Source: Crambe crambe | Lineage: Eukaryota > Porifera > Demospongiae > Poecilosclerida > Crambeidae | NCBI GenBank assembly: GCA_963924555.1 | Contig: OZ004584.1 | Location: 8,625,753-8,689,752 of the forward strand | Direction: 5' to 3' | DNA: 64,000 bases | Shown: positions 20,084 to 31,319 of the stretch, piece after piece | Layout of the letters: each line of letters begins with the position of its first letter | Position numbering within the stretch: position 1 is the stretch's first letter | Position numbers and translations under genes: made by a program | The notes under the pieces: generated by a model | The model's database searches: none | The model's input: only the letters and a program-made list of their open reading frames with translations | What the model was told of the DNA's origin: nothing

Positions 20084-21065
20084 TTGAGTGAAGTGGAGAA
20101 GAGATTGGTCCAGTTAGAGTCACTAGTGGGAGATGAGGAACAGACAGTGGTAAGTTATTACAACTGACAGAAGCAGCTTCTACACATTACACTTCTCCTC
20201 CCCACATACAGTCTTCAGTCACTGGAGGCCTCGACAGTAAAGAGAAGAGTCTTTCTGTGAGTCACATGACTTTAATTCAACATCACATGGTCTCAATTCT
20301 TTTCACCTTCAGTCGGCATTGTTGAACTTCCAGGGTCGAGTGGCTCTTCTGGGTCCTGACCACATAACATCCATCAGTGCCCAACCACAGGTCAGTCAGT
20401 TACAACTTTTCTTATAAATGTGTCCATCCCTGCTACGTAAGTCCAAGGCAGACACACTGGAATCTCCATGTGTTGTATCCTTCTTTTCTTCTTTCAGGGA
20501 CTACTGTCTCTCTTGGAGCAGAAGAAAGCACAAAAACTAAAGACCCAGAGAAGTCTGCACGAGTAAGCACAAATATTAAATGTCTCCATGATTCAGAGAA
20601 TGACAAGTCCTTTACTTCACTGTCTGTTTTTAGGTTTCTGAAGCACTGGAGACAGTCGGTCGCTTGGCCAGTGTAGCCCCTCTGATTCCAGATCTCGTGG
20701 AACGTCTCCATGCCCTGAAGGACCTGCCCAGTTTGCTGGGTCAGTGGCATAAATCTCTGACAGTCAAGACCAGCTCTCCAAGCAAACCACGGACTACTCA
20801 GTCAGGTCTGTTACAGATCTAGCACTTAGAATGGGTATGGTCCTCTTCAAAGCAAGATATGAGGACTGCATGTCTGACCAAATGGAAGCTTTTGTTTTTG
20901 TTTGTTTAACTGTGCAGATAATAATGTGTTCTCATTTCCTGCCCATCCCATCAGGTACAACTGTCACTTCAAAAGAACATGTCCACACTTCATTCCAAGT
21001 TTCAAGATCTTGGATCCAGAATGGAATCATTACAGACCTTAATTTATCTTGTGCAGTATACATAG
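20084..21065 (+). pseudogene. DCTN2: Dynactin subunit 2 (dynamitin) 3' fragment, copy 1
   Basis: Six exon-like pieces with GT-AG borders: 20084-20149 (LSEVEKRLVQLESLVG), 20212-20256, 20313-20390 (NFQGRVALLGP), 20498-20562, 20634-about 20,805 (ALETVGRLASVAPLIPDL) and 20955-21065 (NMSTLHSKFQDLGSRMESL). This follows the C-terminal coiled-coil half of dynamitin, the p50 subunit of dynactin. The 65-base exon 20498-20562 is out of frame with its neighbours, and the next exon lacks 13 bases present in copy 2 (HKRA), so it is not functional. The N-terminal half is absent. Confidence 0.6.
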
Positions 21066-21269
21066 GAACTCATTGGGAAATGATGTAATTGTGCATTAAA
21101 AATAATAAGAAAATTAGTTCTTTTGTAAATCCATCCATTAAGAGTTCTGAAGTCCTACAGGACACGCAATATCAAAACAGAATGAAGAGTATCCACTTTC
21201 ACTATGTGCATAAAGACTTACCTATTGTAGCAAAATTAATGGTTGCACTTTCTAGTTCCAAGGATTTGA

Positions 21270-21625
21270 TCACTTAGTCATGGTTGCTACAGGAGACAGA
21301 GATCAGTAAACTACCCAGTAAACTAGCTAGTATAACACCTTACCTCTTGGGTGTGCTGTGGCTATCCTTTTGAACATTCCTCCATCAAGCTTCCTAACAC
21401 CAGCTGCTAGTTGCCGCCAACTCGGTTTGCCATATTTGGCAGTGTTGTAATTCTACTTCAACCACTCGGTAATGACGTCGAACAGGCACCTGCTACAATT
21501 TCCAGAGTTATTCCTGCGGATGACCTCAATGGCACTGGTCTTCAGTCTGAGGTAAGTAGCAAGGGTGTCCCAACTGGCCACCAAGTCCTCCACTTCATCC
21601 ATCACATCTGCTATGTCTTCAGGAT
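21270..21625 (-). pseudogene. Death-domain exon with nonsense codon plus short terminal exon
   Basis: Exon 21344-21625 matches the last death domain of gene D (VASWDTLATYLRLKTSAIEV, CLFDVITEWLK), but the codon after WLK is TAG where gene D has CAG. A short terminal exon (A-T-M-T-K then TGA, about 21,270-21,286) follows, as in gene D. It lies downstream of gene C and is a decayed version of gene D's C-terminal cassette. Confidence 0.65.
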
Positions 21626-21951
21626 CTATTATCAATGCAACATTGACTCATTGTAAGTTTGAGTTTGAGGTTCAACATTAAGCATACACATTTTCTTGAC
21701 TAATACCAGGACTTGTCTGTGGGTGAACAAAATCATAGTATCATCTGGTTTCATAACAAGAGTTCTTATTGAGAGCAAAGGGGCAAGACTGTGATCACCA
21801 TGGAGGGGGGTTTCCCCAATGAATGTTCTGGGATTGTTCCTGGTGCAGTCTGAGTTTTAATGACTATAGGAACCCAACACAAGCACAAACATAAATATTG
21901 ACTGTAGCTATAATTGCACTCACCCCCACTAGGGAGTGGACCAAGTGGTTT

Positions 21952-22241
21952 CTAACGTTGGAGAGTGAGGACCAACTGTTCATGTCCAAGGTCTTCCAGG
22001 ACCTCTCTGATAGTGGCCCAGGTGGGAGGAGGTTGCTCTCTGGACAGCCACACTTTAAACATGGCCTTCATGCATTGGAAAGAGGAGGGGCCATGACAGG
22101 ACTCCACCTCTTCAAGTTCCTCCTCCTGCAGGTCCAGGAACAACCCCACGTCCCTCCACTCGTCACTGATCCCTCGCAATTTCTTGCACAGGTCTCTCAG
22201 ACTGGGTCGTTCCTCCGGGTAATTAGTGGGTGTGGTCAAGC
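21952..22241 (-). CDS. Alternative death-domain exon downstream of gene C
   Basis: 97 codons from acceptor CCATCCAG to TAG. The segment RPSLRDLCKKLRGISDEWRD then LFLDLQEEELEEVE, MKAMFKVWLSRE, PPTWATIREVLEDLGHEQL is a clear six-helix death domain. Entry is phase 1, matching the linker exon 22324-22458. No stop or frameshift is seen, so this is a usable alternative C-terminus for gene C. In gene B the corresponding place lacks this exon. Confidence 0.55.
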
Positions 22242-22323
22242 CTGGATGGTGTGAGTTGATGTAGTTGAGATTAAAGTGGACATTCATGACATGTGTAGAT
22301 GACATGACCACTTGGAGACTCAC

Positions 22324-22458
22324 TGGATTGAGGTGCTGATTGAGGTCCTCTCATATGTCCTCCACCATCAGTGTTAGGGGAACAGTGTGTTTGACTAGAG
22401 GTAGAAGCCTCACTCGTACTCAAAGATGTCTTGGGTGTCTTGGATGTGCTGGCAACAT
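22324..22458 (-). CDS. Ser/Thr-rich linker exon, alternative 3' cassette of gene C
   Basis: 135 bases, phase 1-1, acceptor CTACAG, donor GTGAGT. Encodes DVASTSKTPKTSLSTSEAS and a Pro/Ser-rich end, then reads in frame into the death-domain exon 21952-22241. Longer than the gene B counterpart by an extra CACCTCAAT-type repeat at its 3' end. Confidence 0.45.
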
Positions 22459-22499
22459 CTGTAGGAGATGATCACCACTAGATACATGCAATATCAAGG

Positions 22500-25400
22500 T
22501 CATCTTAATTCCTCACATTTCTTCCTCAACACTTCACAGATGGCCTCAGCAGACTGAGTGTGTCCAGCCTTCACACACACCTCCAGCAAGTTTCCATAGG
22601 TGGCTGCAAGACCATGCCTCTCCTTCCACCTCTTCAGTGCCTCTCGTCTATAGGTCAAAGAGATCAGTTATTCACACTGGACTCTCAGTTAGAGGGGGGA
22701 TGACACATGAAACCATGATAGCCATAAAAGCCAAAAAAAAAAAAAGGTATCATTTCAAGTGTTTGACTTGAGGTCACACTAAGTACATGTGAAGTACAAA
22801 AACAAGACCACATTTTTTGGTTGGTGGGAGGGAATAAATAGAATCCTAATAAATTAACAAATTAAACCTCCTCTCAAAATAGTGAGATCAGTGATTCACA
22901 CTGGACTCTCAGTTAGAGGGGGAGATTGGTCCTTATGCAAGGGGGGAGGGAGAGGGGAGAGACACTAAACATATCTCTTCCCTCACCATAATAACCACTT
23001 CCATGGGAAGCCAGAGAACACCAAGTGATCTAACACTCACCTCTGCAGTTGAGGTTTATTCTGATGCATGGTCTTGATGTCACTAATGTCAGTGGTAGTC
23101 AGTCCCAGAGGAACAGAGAGCTTCTCCTCCCAGTCCAGTGAGTGGTCCGCTATCTCATTCAGGTCCCTGTCCACTCCCCCATGGCCCCAGTCCAACTGCC
23201 GCTCCAAGTGGGGGCGTGCATCCACTGGGAGACGTGAGAGGTAGGATTGGTAATCTGGTCCTGTGGCATGTAGTTACAGTGTAGAGTGGATCCATGGAGG
23301 ACAATGGGACTCACACTAACCTGAGGGGAGAACTGGGTCAGGTCCATTCACACCACTTCCATCTCCAGTCATGGGCTACAGTAGTACAATGTGAACTAAA
23401 GTCATGCACATTGCATATATTAAGGGACATTAATACACTACTCTATATAATGCACACCATACCATATGCACACTTTAGGGCAAGTTACTTGCTACAATTT
23501 ACTTACCTTTCCAAACCAAACCAAATGCTGACTTTGCATATAAACTGGATCAGGATTTTCGTGATTTTTAAGGCAAATCATGATGTGAGGAGTAGTCTCT
23601 TCACAGTCCACAACACACAAGTGGTCTCTTCCAGGGTGAGAGGGACACTCGAAGGAGAGTTGGTAGCTCACAGAAAAGGCATAGTTCATGCGAGAGGTGA
23701 CTGTCTTCAGTGTACACTCAATGATCTCTCGAATGGCATGACATACCTCGTGTGTTGGGGTCTTGGTGATCGGTAGTCTCTTGATGGATACCTCGTAATA
23801 CTTTGGTCGGGAGATGAGGGTGATGGTGTCGTAATCAGTTCCAAATCGAAACTGCACTCGGTTCTTCTTGATGCCTTCTTCGATCAACTTGAGTTTGTGT
23901 AAGTTCTGCCCGACTAAGTTGGCAATGGTGGCAGGAAAGACCCCAAGGGGTACAAAACCACATTCGTATCGAATCAAGAGAGAGGCAGGAAGGAGTTGGT
24001 TGGAACCATTCTTTCGAAAGTCACACAGTTCTTCATTGCTCACATTCTCAAGGACACAGGGCATTAGGTAGATCTTTGAACTCTGTGAAGGACTGGGATC
24101 AGACTGGACTATGGGAGCTATGATGTTGAGGTATTCCAACAGCTTCACCAGTTGCTCCAGGGGTATGTAATCTCCTGAAATACCGACAATACTTCTTCTG
24201 ATGTCCTCCAGGGAGAACTGTCCCGTTTTCCTAAACTTCTCAGAGGCAGCAACACCCATTCGACCGAACTTAAATGCATTGATGATCAGATTGGTCACAC
24301 TATCGAAAACAATTTGAATGTTACAAATAACTGTTTCCTTTAACTCAGGTAGGTTGGGGAAGTACATCAGGACTCCGGCATGGTGGTGGAGGAACCACAG
24401 AGCTGTCTTTGTATCAGCAGCTGTCATGCCAAGCCTCTCAGCAAGTTGCAGACAACTCTGCAGACTGGCTATTCTCTTGTCTCTCTTTCGCAGGCAGAGA
24501 CTCAGCATCAGCCATGCAGCTGGGATGCGAAGCTTCTTGAAGTGCTTCTGCAAACCTTTCTCCAGAAAGGTACGAATCTCTCTGACTTCATCTGCTCCCC
24601 CCGTCCAGTTGTTTATGGGGAGTACCATCCTACCTTCAGAGGAAAACTGGACCAGATCGTCCCTGAAGAAATCGGTAGATCGAATTATACGTTGCAGTTT
24701 TTGATCGAATTTGTCGATCTCCTCTTCAGACACTTTATCTTTATGTGTCCCGATTATGTATGCAACAGATTTGGAAGAAGAAGCTAAAAGCTGGTCCAAT
24801 TTGGAATCAGAGGCTTCTTCACTACTCTCTTGTGAGCTGTACGACTTGAAGCAAGCAATACTGGATAGAGCTGAGAGAAGGACTTCTTCCACAGTATAGG
24901 TGGACTCGACCGGCAAGGTGGACTCACCCGATGGACTGAGGAAGGAGATAGTGTAACTTTTCTGGAGGTCATCGATCAACTTACAAAATAAAAGGTAAAG
25001 GGCAGGACCGATGGTGAGTGCTGGGAGCATGTCCATCAGCTCGGGATGGCCCCCTGTGTCTTCCATGTTCAGTAGTGCTGCGTCTTTGAAGAGCTGCTTC
25101 ATATGACTCCAATTCTTGGCACTCAAGGCATTACGAAACAAGTCAGCCATTTCCTTTACATCAGAGTGTAGAGTACTGCCATCTCGTTCAATCAGTGCAG
25201 GAGGGTCAGATAAAAAATCAGATTTTTTCTTAGAAGAAGGTACCTCTGGTGACTTAAGATTGGTATAGGAAAGCTTGGTCCTATGTACTTCTTGAGTAGA
25301 AGGTATTTCATCATGAATGGTGGACCCATCACTCACACTTTCTTCATTGGAGTTGATACTGGATGTTTTCTGTTGAAAAATCTTCTCATAGAAGTACTGC

Positions 25401-28400
25401 AGGAACATGTGTGCCTCGTCCGTGAGGTTTTCGGCTACTAACCAATCTGTTTGTGTCACCATGGCTGTAGTGCAGGAGAGGTTCCTGATGATCACTCGTC
25501 CTGACTCAACTGCACCCGTACTAGGCTGCTCTGCCTCTCCAGCTGAAGTGATGTCTGTAATCTCTCCAGTCAGGCGGCGACGGGTCATTGTCTTTCCCAA
25601 ACGAGGACCTCCAACGAAAGCCATTTTGACAAAGAGCATTTCTATGGATTCTTGTGTGGCAAGGATTCGGCGGTACACATTCAAATACTCAGATTTGCCT
25701 GAAGGGATAAGAGAGAGCTCAGTTTCTAATACGGATGTCTTATATGAGAAGAGTACAGTTCTTTTAAATAATGCACACCTGGCTGATCACGCACTGTTAC
25801 AGTTACGACTTTAGAGGGTCTGAAAGTGCCTAATTTATTCCACTATCTGAACCTTAACTTTAGGAGGTTTAGTCAACTTATCTCAAATAGCATTTTTAAA
25901 AGGGGGTGGGGGTGGGGATTTGCCTCCCCTGGAACCTGCTATGTGATTTATATGGTCTAACACAGTAAAGAGTGTATTCCAAAGAGTGCATAAGTTAGCA
26001 CATTAAGATAGGATATTGTCTCCCCCACAACTTTTCTAGATGAAGGTCTGGGAATTGGATGATACCTACACAATACACCTTTGTATGAAATCTCCACTCA
26101 CCAGAGAGGTAGTCCTCAATCTGCACACTCAGTTCATTCAGTTCAAGTTTCTTCAATACATCAAACAGAGACATCCAGGTTGGAGAAAGACGACTCTTTC
26201 CTGGAGATTCCCATTGGCTGATCACAATTTCAACAGCTTGAGCAGGATCAGACACAAGTCGATGCTCCAAAGTGATCCCAGCAGCTTGTATCAGTTCAGT
26301 GTGGACCTTTGCCAGTGACGTGACCACCTGGATTCCTACTCCCTCCAGTCTAGAGAGAGCACTCATGCTGAATTGACTCTCGGGGTTGAATGGGGTCACT
26401 GGGAATGGGATAAATCACAAAGCAGTTAAATTGGGACCTCCAGAGTATTTAAGAATTGTTGGGATGGACCATTTTGATCTTGTGATACTATTACATCATC
26501 ATGACATAATTCTTTGGGCAGAATTCAGTAGTCACCTTTCAATGATGCCTTGAACACCCTGTTACTCCTACCAGATGCACTCACACCCCCTAACACCACC
26601 AATTCTCCTGTGGGGAGGACAATAGTAGTAGTGCTACTTAACTCTATAGGCAAATCCCCCACATGTAACCAGGAGAGGGTGTGGGGGGAGTAGGCACAGA
26701 TCTCAGAGGAACGGGCGCCACTAAGCAATCCTCCAGTAGATATCAGCTGATTTGCAAATGATGAAGGAAAAGACCATTCGAGATGAATCTGTAACTCACT
26801 CCACAAACCACTGGAGTGTGACATTTCTTGAGTATAGTCTTCATTAAGGAGTGACTCCAACTTGCAGTGAAATACTGAGGGACCCTGTCCCAAGCCACCC
26901 ATCAAATACAGTCTTCCTTTATGGAGAGTGGATTTCAAACCATAGCATGCTTTAGGTAGAGGTTGAGCAGATGACCACTCATTGTCTTTGAGTATCTCCA
27001 CTACATTCACTCTTTTCCCTCCACTATCTGTACCACCTGATACCACCAAACATTCGGGACTTCCAGTGTTCAATGCTGATGATAAATAACGACTAGTTGG
27101 CATTGGTGGCAGTGATGGTTGCCAGTTTGTTCCTCCTTTAAGTGTCCATAGTTTATTTGTAGCCATACGAGTATCAGGTTCCTGTCCACCAACAAGCACC
27201 ACCTGAGAGTGGTAGGTGGTGAGGCCATAATAACGGGTGGGTGTGGTCACTTGTGACCATGAGTTCAAATCAGTGGAGGAGATAAACAGTGAGGCATTAC
27301 TTTCCAATGATGGTGTGTTCCCTCCTATATATATCTTGTTCTGCAGTAGCACACATTTGGCATCACACATACCCACTGGTAGTCGAGTGCACTCTGCCCA
27401 GTCAAGTGAGGCTAGGGGGTGGAGGATGTCAACCTGTAGAGGTATAGTAGAGAATAGTTACCTTGCACGCATGCACAACCTCATTTATTTTTTTTGAATA
27501 TCATTAAATTAGAGCATTCCAAAGTGTGTCAGAGCTTGCTAAGTAGTGAATCTGCCACTATGTATCTTCAGCACAGTTCCTCAAGTGTGCACTAAACATT
27601 TAGTGCACATAAAAAGTGTGCTTTAAAGCACTCTATTCAGAGGATCTGATTGGTCAAAAGTCATGTGACCAGCACTAATACTCTCTTTCTGCCATCCAAA
27701 GCGTGTATTTAAAATGGTACATGGTCAAAAATTTTCTGGTGCACTACAGTGAGCTACAGGGAACAAATGGGGATAGCCTCGTACCCAGGCCCACTTTTTT
27801 CGCGGGGCAGTGGAAAAGCAAAGGGCCTGGTATAAGTTGCATGCACATGCGCTCCATCCCCCGGATTCGCTATACTTTCAGGCACGTCCGTTATACAAAT
27901 CGTAATAAACATTACATCATCGTAATCTGAGTCAGCATGCAGTGCAGCTCTATAGCTAGCTAGATAGAGACTGTTCTGTCGTTTTGCTCTTTCTCCACTA
28001 GATTCAACTCACTCCAGCGTTCTGTGCAAGCTGTTTATGAAAGAAGTTATTCGCTACCAACTGGTTAGTCTTAATAAGTCTTGGCTTGAGAGGGACAGTG
28101 CTGTTCTTGTGTGTTAGTTTATTTCACTGATGTGGATAAGGTCTGGAGCCAGATCTTGCTAGCTAGCTTTAAGCTGATTGAATGCGTGCGTGCTACATAC
28201 GTTTTTATGATTACATTATGAAATTTTACGTATTATTTCATGCGCATGCGCATGCAACTTATACCAGGCCCTTCGCTTTTCCATTGCCCTGCGAAAAAAA
28301 TGGGCCTGGGTACGAGGTGGAGGTACTCTCTTGCCCCTTCTCCAGTGATGGACACTCCAAATAAAGCACACCTCTCTGTAAGGACACTTGTTGCTGTCCC

Positions 28401-31319
28401 ACTATAGTACTTTGTGTATTAAATGACCTCTGAATAAAGGTCACCTCTCTATAAAGGACACTTGTTGCTGTCCCATCATAGTACTTTGTGTATTGAATGA
28501 CCTCTGAATAAAGCACACCTCTCTGTAAAGGACACTTGTTGCTGTACCACCATAGTACTTTGTGTATTAAATGACCTCTGAATAAAGGTCACCTCTCTAT
28601 AAAGGACAATTTCAACTTGTCTGTTATTTGGAGACTCCACTGTATGTTGGAGGTACAAGGTAGAGGAGAAATTGTACTAGTTGACATGTTAGGAGGTGGT
28701 TAAGTGTTTGTTTTCATAATTATTGCAACTAGTTGATTGTAAGAACTTATAATGTTGATGGACCCCTCCATCTGTCTACAAGTCATGTGTACTTGTGTGG
28801 AAAAAAATAGTTTTATGAAGGAGTATGAGAGGGATAAAGGTAAGTGTGGAGGATTCTTATACAAACATAACTGATGGAGAGAGCTTATGGTGGACAACCA
28901 CACCCCTCTTGTATGACACACCCCATAATGATCACTTCAATAGTACTCCTGACTAGTTTTAAATTTTAATAGCATCAGTTGATCTTGATCTGGTCCAACT
29001 TAACATCCTAGATAAGTTACTTACTCTATACATGATTAACTGTGATGTCTAATGATGTCATGTTCCTCTCAATAAGTATTATACCACACCCCCAAACACC
29101 CGACTCCATTCATGCAGGTGATCACACAATGCCCTACCAGTCCTACCACTAGACATGGGACTAATATGCTGGCATGAGATTCACTGGCATAGCAACATAA
29201 GAGGCTAAATAAACAGAATAAACAGAATAATAGAATGCAGTCATTGTTATGGCTACTACAATCTTGCTCCCTTGCCTACACATGCCATGGGTGTTCTGGA
29301 GTGCTAGCATTCCATTCCGAGTGAGTTTTTTAAAGCATCCTTTTGGGATCAGCAAGAAAATGTTTGCAAAATTACATCTTAAATGCTACGCACAGTTCTA
29401 ATGTACTCTTTCAGGACATTTTGATATATTGTTAATGTTGAGAATAATGGACTAGCATGAATGGGTCTGAAAAAAAAAAAGAGAGCATTTTAGCTCCATG
29501 AGGTATATAAGTAGCTAGTCTCATCTTAGCCTCGTACCTAGGCTCACTTTTTTTCGCGGGATGGAGGAAAAGCGAAGGGCCGGCCTGCCAGTGATGTCAT
29601 TATTAATCATCACTTTATATACGTATACGTATTAAAGGGTATTAAGTGATGATTAATAATGACATCATTTCAGTACTCCCTAAATGCATAATGTATGTCA
29701 GCCTGCCCAGTATCAATTGCATGCGCATGTGCTCCATCCCTTCGATTCACTATACTTTCGGGCACATCCGTTACACAAATTATAATAAACATTACATCAT
29801 CGTAATTTTGAGAGCTGAGTCAGCAGCTCTAGCTAGAGACTGTTCTGCTCTTTCTGCACTAGATTCAACTTGCCTCACTCTCAGAAGCATTCTGTGCAAG
29901 CTGTTTATGAAAGAAGTTATTTGTTTGTGTCGCTACCAACTGGTTAGACGAGAAGAGTTACTGCTATCAAAAGTATCATGTCTTACCTTTTGTTTTTGAC
30001 CATAAGCTTGGCTTGAGAGGGATAGTGCTGTTCTTGTTGTGTCTCACTTTATTTCACTGATGTGGAGTAAGATCTAGCTAGCTAAGCTGATAGCTAAGCT
30101 ACATTCATTACATCATTCACCATGCATGAAATTATTATTACGTGTTTTATTAAGCACATGTGCAATTGATACCAGGCAGGCCCTTCGCTTTCTACTGCCA
30201 AACAAAAAAGCAGGCCTGGGTACGAGGCTAATGAATTTCATCTCAGATAAGGAGAATGTATGTTAATGAGCCTGATAAAATACATCATTTGCCATATTAT
30301 CAATAATCATTGTCATAATGACTTTCTTATTTGCTATGGTAACTTCCAAACAAATAAATCTGATGCTATAGCAACACAAATACTCTTCAGACAAACAAAT
30401 AACTTGAGCATATATAGGAACTGGTTCTGGGGGTATGATTAGAAAACTTGTGGATCCAATGGGTCATAGAACTGTATATAGAGTTCACCACTCATGGCTA
30501 CCACTTACTACAGACCTGCCAATCAAGCTAACATGGGTCCTCCAAAAATCCCACACCCACACCATATACATGCACACACACAATCTTCCCCATCAAGTGC
30601 ATGTGCTGTGTGTGCCCCTAGTCCTGGAACCACACCTATCTAAACATCCTGGATCCAACCCTGATTCTTGCTGCTTCATCAGATACAAGGATATCATTCC
30701 CCTGTAAATTAGCTACACGAAAACTACATACCTCCTCCATCACACTTCCAGTTCCTCTTAGAATGAGTCGACTCTGAGACTAACACCAGTGTGCATCTGC
30801 TGAACTATGTATGGGTGGACCACTTCCACAAGGTGATGCAGTGCTGAGGAATCTGGAATGCAATACAGAGGTTTTCAGGTTGGTTGACACTGCAGAATTA
30901 AATTCGTGCTCACTAAATTAAGACCATTGCATTTGTATGACAGATTATTTTGACTGATCTAGTGACATGTTATTTCCAATTCCACACTCTCTCCTACCCA
31001 AGGATACCCTCCATACCATGGAGAAAATTCACTATCATAATGTATCTCTTACCATGACCTTACAGGTGAATAGGACCCCCACCCTAAGTCCAACTATTCT
31101 ACAGATCCCACAATCACATAGATGTCCAAATACACACACTCTCTGGATGGCAGCAAGATAATATTAAACCACTGTCAACTACACACATGGAAGTAGCAGC
31201 ATCATGTGATGCTTTAGAGTGATTCTTCACTTTAGGCATTGGCACAGTCAACAGACCAGTTTAACTGCTAGTAAATTTAGCCAGCTAGCTTTCATCCATA
31301 CCTTCTCCTGTCCCTCCAT
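22500..31319 (-). CDS. Gene C: Kelch-death-ROC-COR-death receptor-like protein (II/I chimera)
   Basis: Predicted exons: first exon 30732-30740 (M-E-E) or 31302-31319 (M-E-G-Q-E-K), then 26536-27433, 26102-26398, 23507-25698, 23321-23375, 23041-23260, 22500-22647. With the nearer first exon the sum is 3819 bases, 1272 residues plus stop. Domain order as in gene B; the C-terminal death domain is nearly identical to B and E. The ROC part is class II while the distal COR part is class I. Intron 1 (over 3 kb) has gained two large foldback transposons, and the MITE region upstream of the Kelch exon is rearranged. Frame intact throughout; expression depends on splicing across this intron. Usual function inference: GTPase-gated sensor with death-fold output. 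Confidence 0.7.
23507..25698 (-). CDS. Gene C ROC-COR exon, mosaic of classes
   Basis: About 731 codons. P-loop GGPRLGKT, G3 MEDTGGHPE and G4 GTHKDKV are intact. From the start to about 24,140 it tracks genes B/E (no class I block, LEDIRRSIVGISGDYIPLEQ). From about 24,115 to the donor it tracks A/D (IVQSDPS, CVLENVSNEEL, YECGFVPLGVFPATIANL, SYQLSFECPSHPGRDHLCVV). Switch point lies within a short identical stretch around LNIIAP. This is a recombination or gene-conversion product. Confidence 0.85.
26536..27433 (-). CDS. Gene C Kelch propeller exon
   Basis: About 299 codons, six blades. Copy-specific tips: CD before and NTPSLES after blade 1, QEPDTRMA after blade 2, TDSGGKR after blade 3, YG before blade 4, LLSGARS after blade 5, SSTTT before and VSASGRSN after blade 6; SRYLSS replaces SRYYSS in blade 3. 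Framework residues match B and E almost exactly. Confidence 0.85.
27777..28317. mobile_element. 541-bp foldback element, copy 1
   Basis: Starts CCTCGTACCCAGGCCCAC and ends with its complement TGGGCCTGGGTACGAGG. Inverted similarity extends about 75 bases inwards (AAGGGCCTGGTATAAGTTGCATGC against GCATGCGCATGCAACTTATACC). It sits in intron 1 of gene C, replacing the left part of the pogo-like MITE region. No coding region. Confidence 0.75.
28330..28640. mobile_element. Rearranged tandem copies of the pogo-like MITE
   Basis: The MITE interior (GGACACTCCAAATAAAGCACACC, TTGTTGCTGTCCCA, AAATGACCTCTGAATAAAGG) is repeated about three times head-to-tail, ending in the normal right terminus GGAGACTCCACTG plus TA. 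The left terminus CAGTGGAACC is missing, cut by the neighbouring foldback insertion. Confidence 0.65.
29530..30227. mobile_element. 698-bp foldback element, copy 2, with nested hairpin
   Basis: Ends CCTCGTACCTAGGCTCAC and GCCTGGGTACGAGG, flanked by TTAG at the left and CTAA at the right, so the true terminus may begin TTAGCC. The interior matches copy 1 (CTGTTCTG, GATTCAACT, GTGCAAGCTGTTTATGAAAG). It is longer because of a nested palindromic insertion near 29,591-29,667. Confidence 0.7.
29591..29667. mobile_element. Nested hairpin MITE (24-bp perfect arms)
   Basis: TGATGTCATTATTAATCATC plus ACTT at about 29,593-29,616 is repeated exactly as reverse complement at 29,644-29,667, around a short TATACGTATACG core. 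Absent from foldback copy 1, so it inserted later. Confidence 0.65.
30732..30740 (-). CDS. Candidate short first coding exon (M-E-E), gene C
   Basis: GTGATGGAGGAG then donor GTATG. Upstream bases (GTCTCAGAGTCGACTCATTC, then AGAGGAACTGGAAG) are shared with the gene D candidate at 42646-42654, which argues that both are kept 5' exons. Phase 0, compatible with the Kelch exon. Confidence 0.35.

Noticed and set aside
29646-29999. 117-codon frame within the second foldback element
   Set aside because: It starts in a nested hairpin and runs through inverted-repeat DNA; the other element copy does not keep it.
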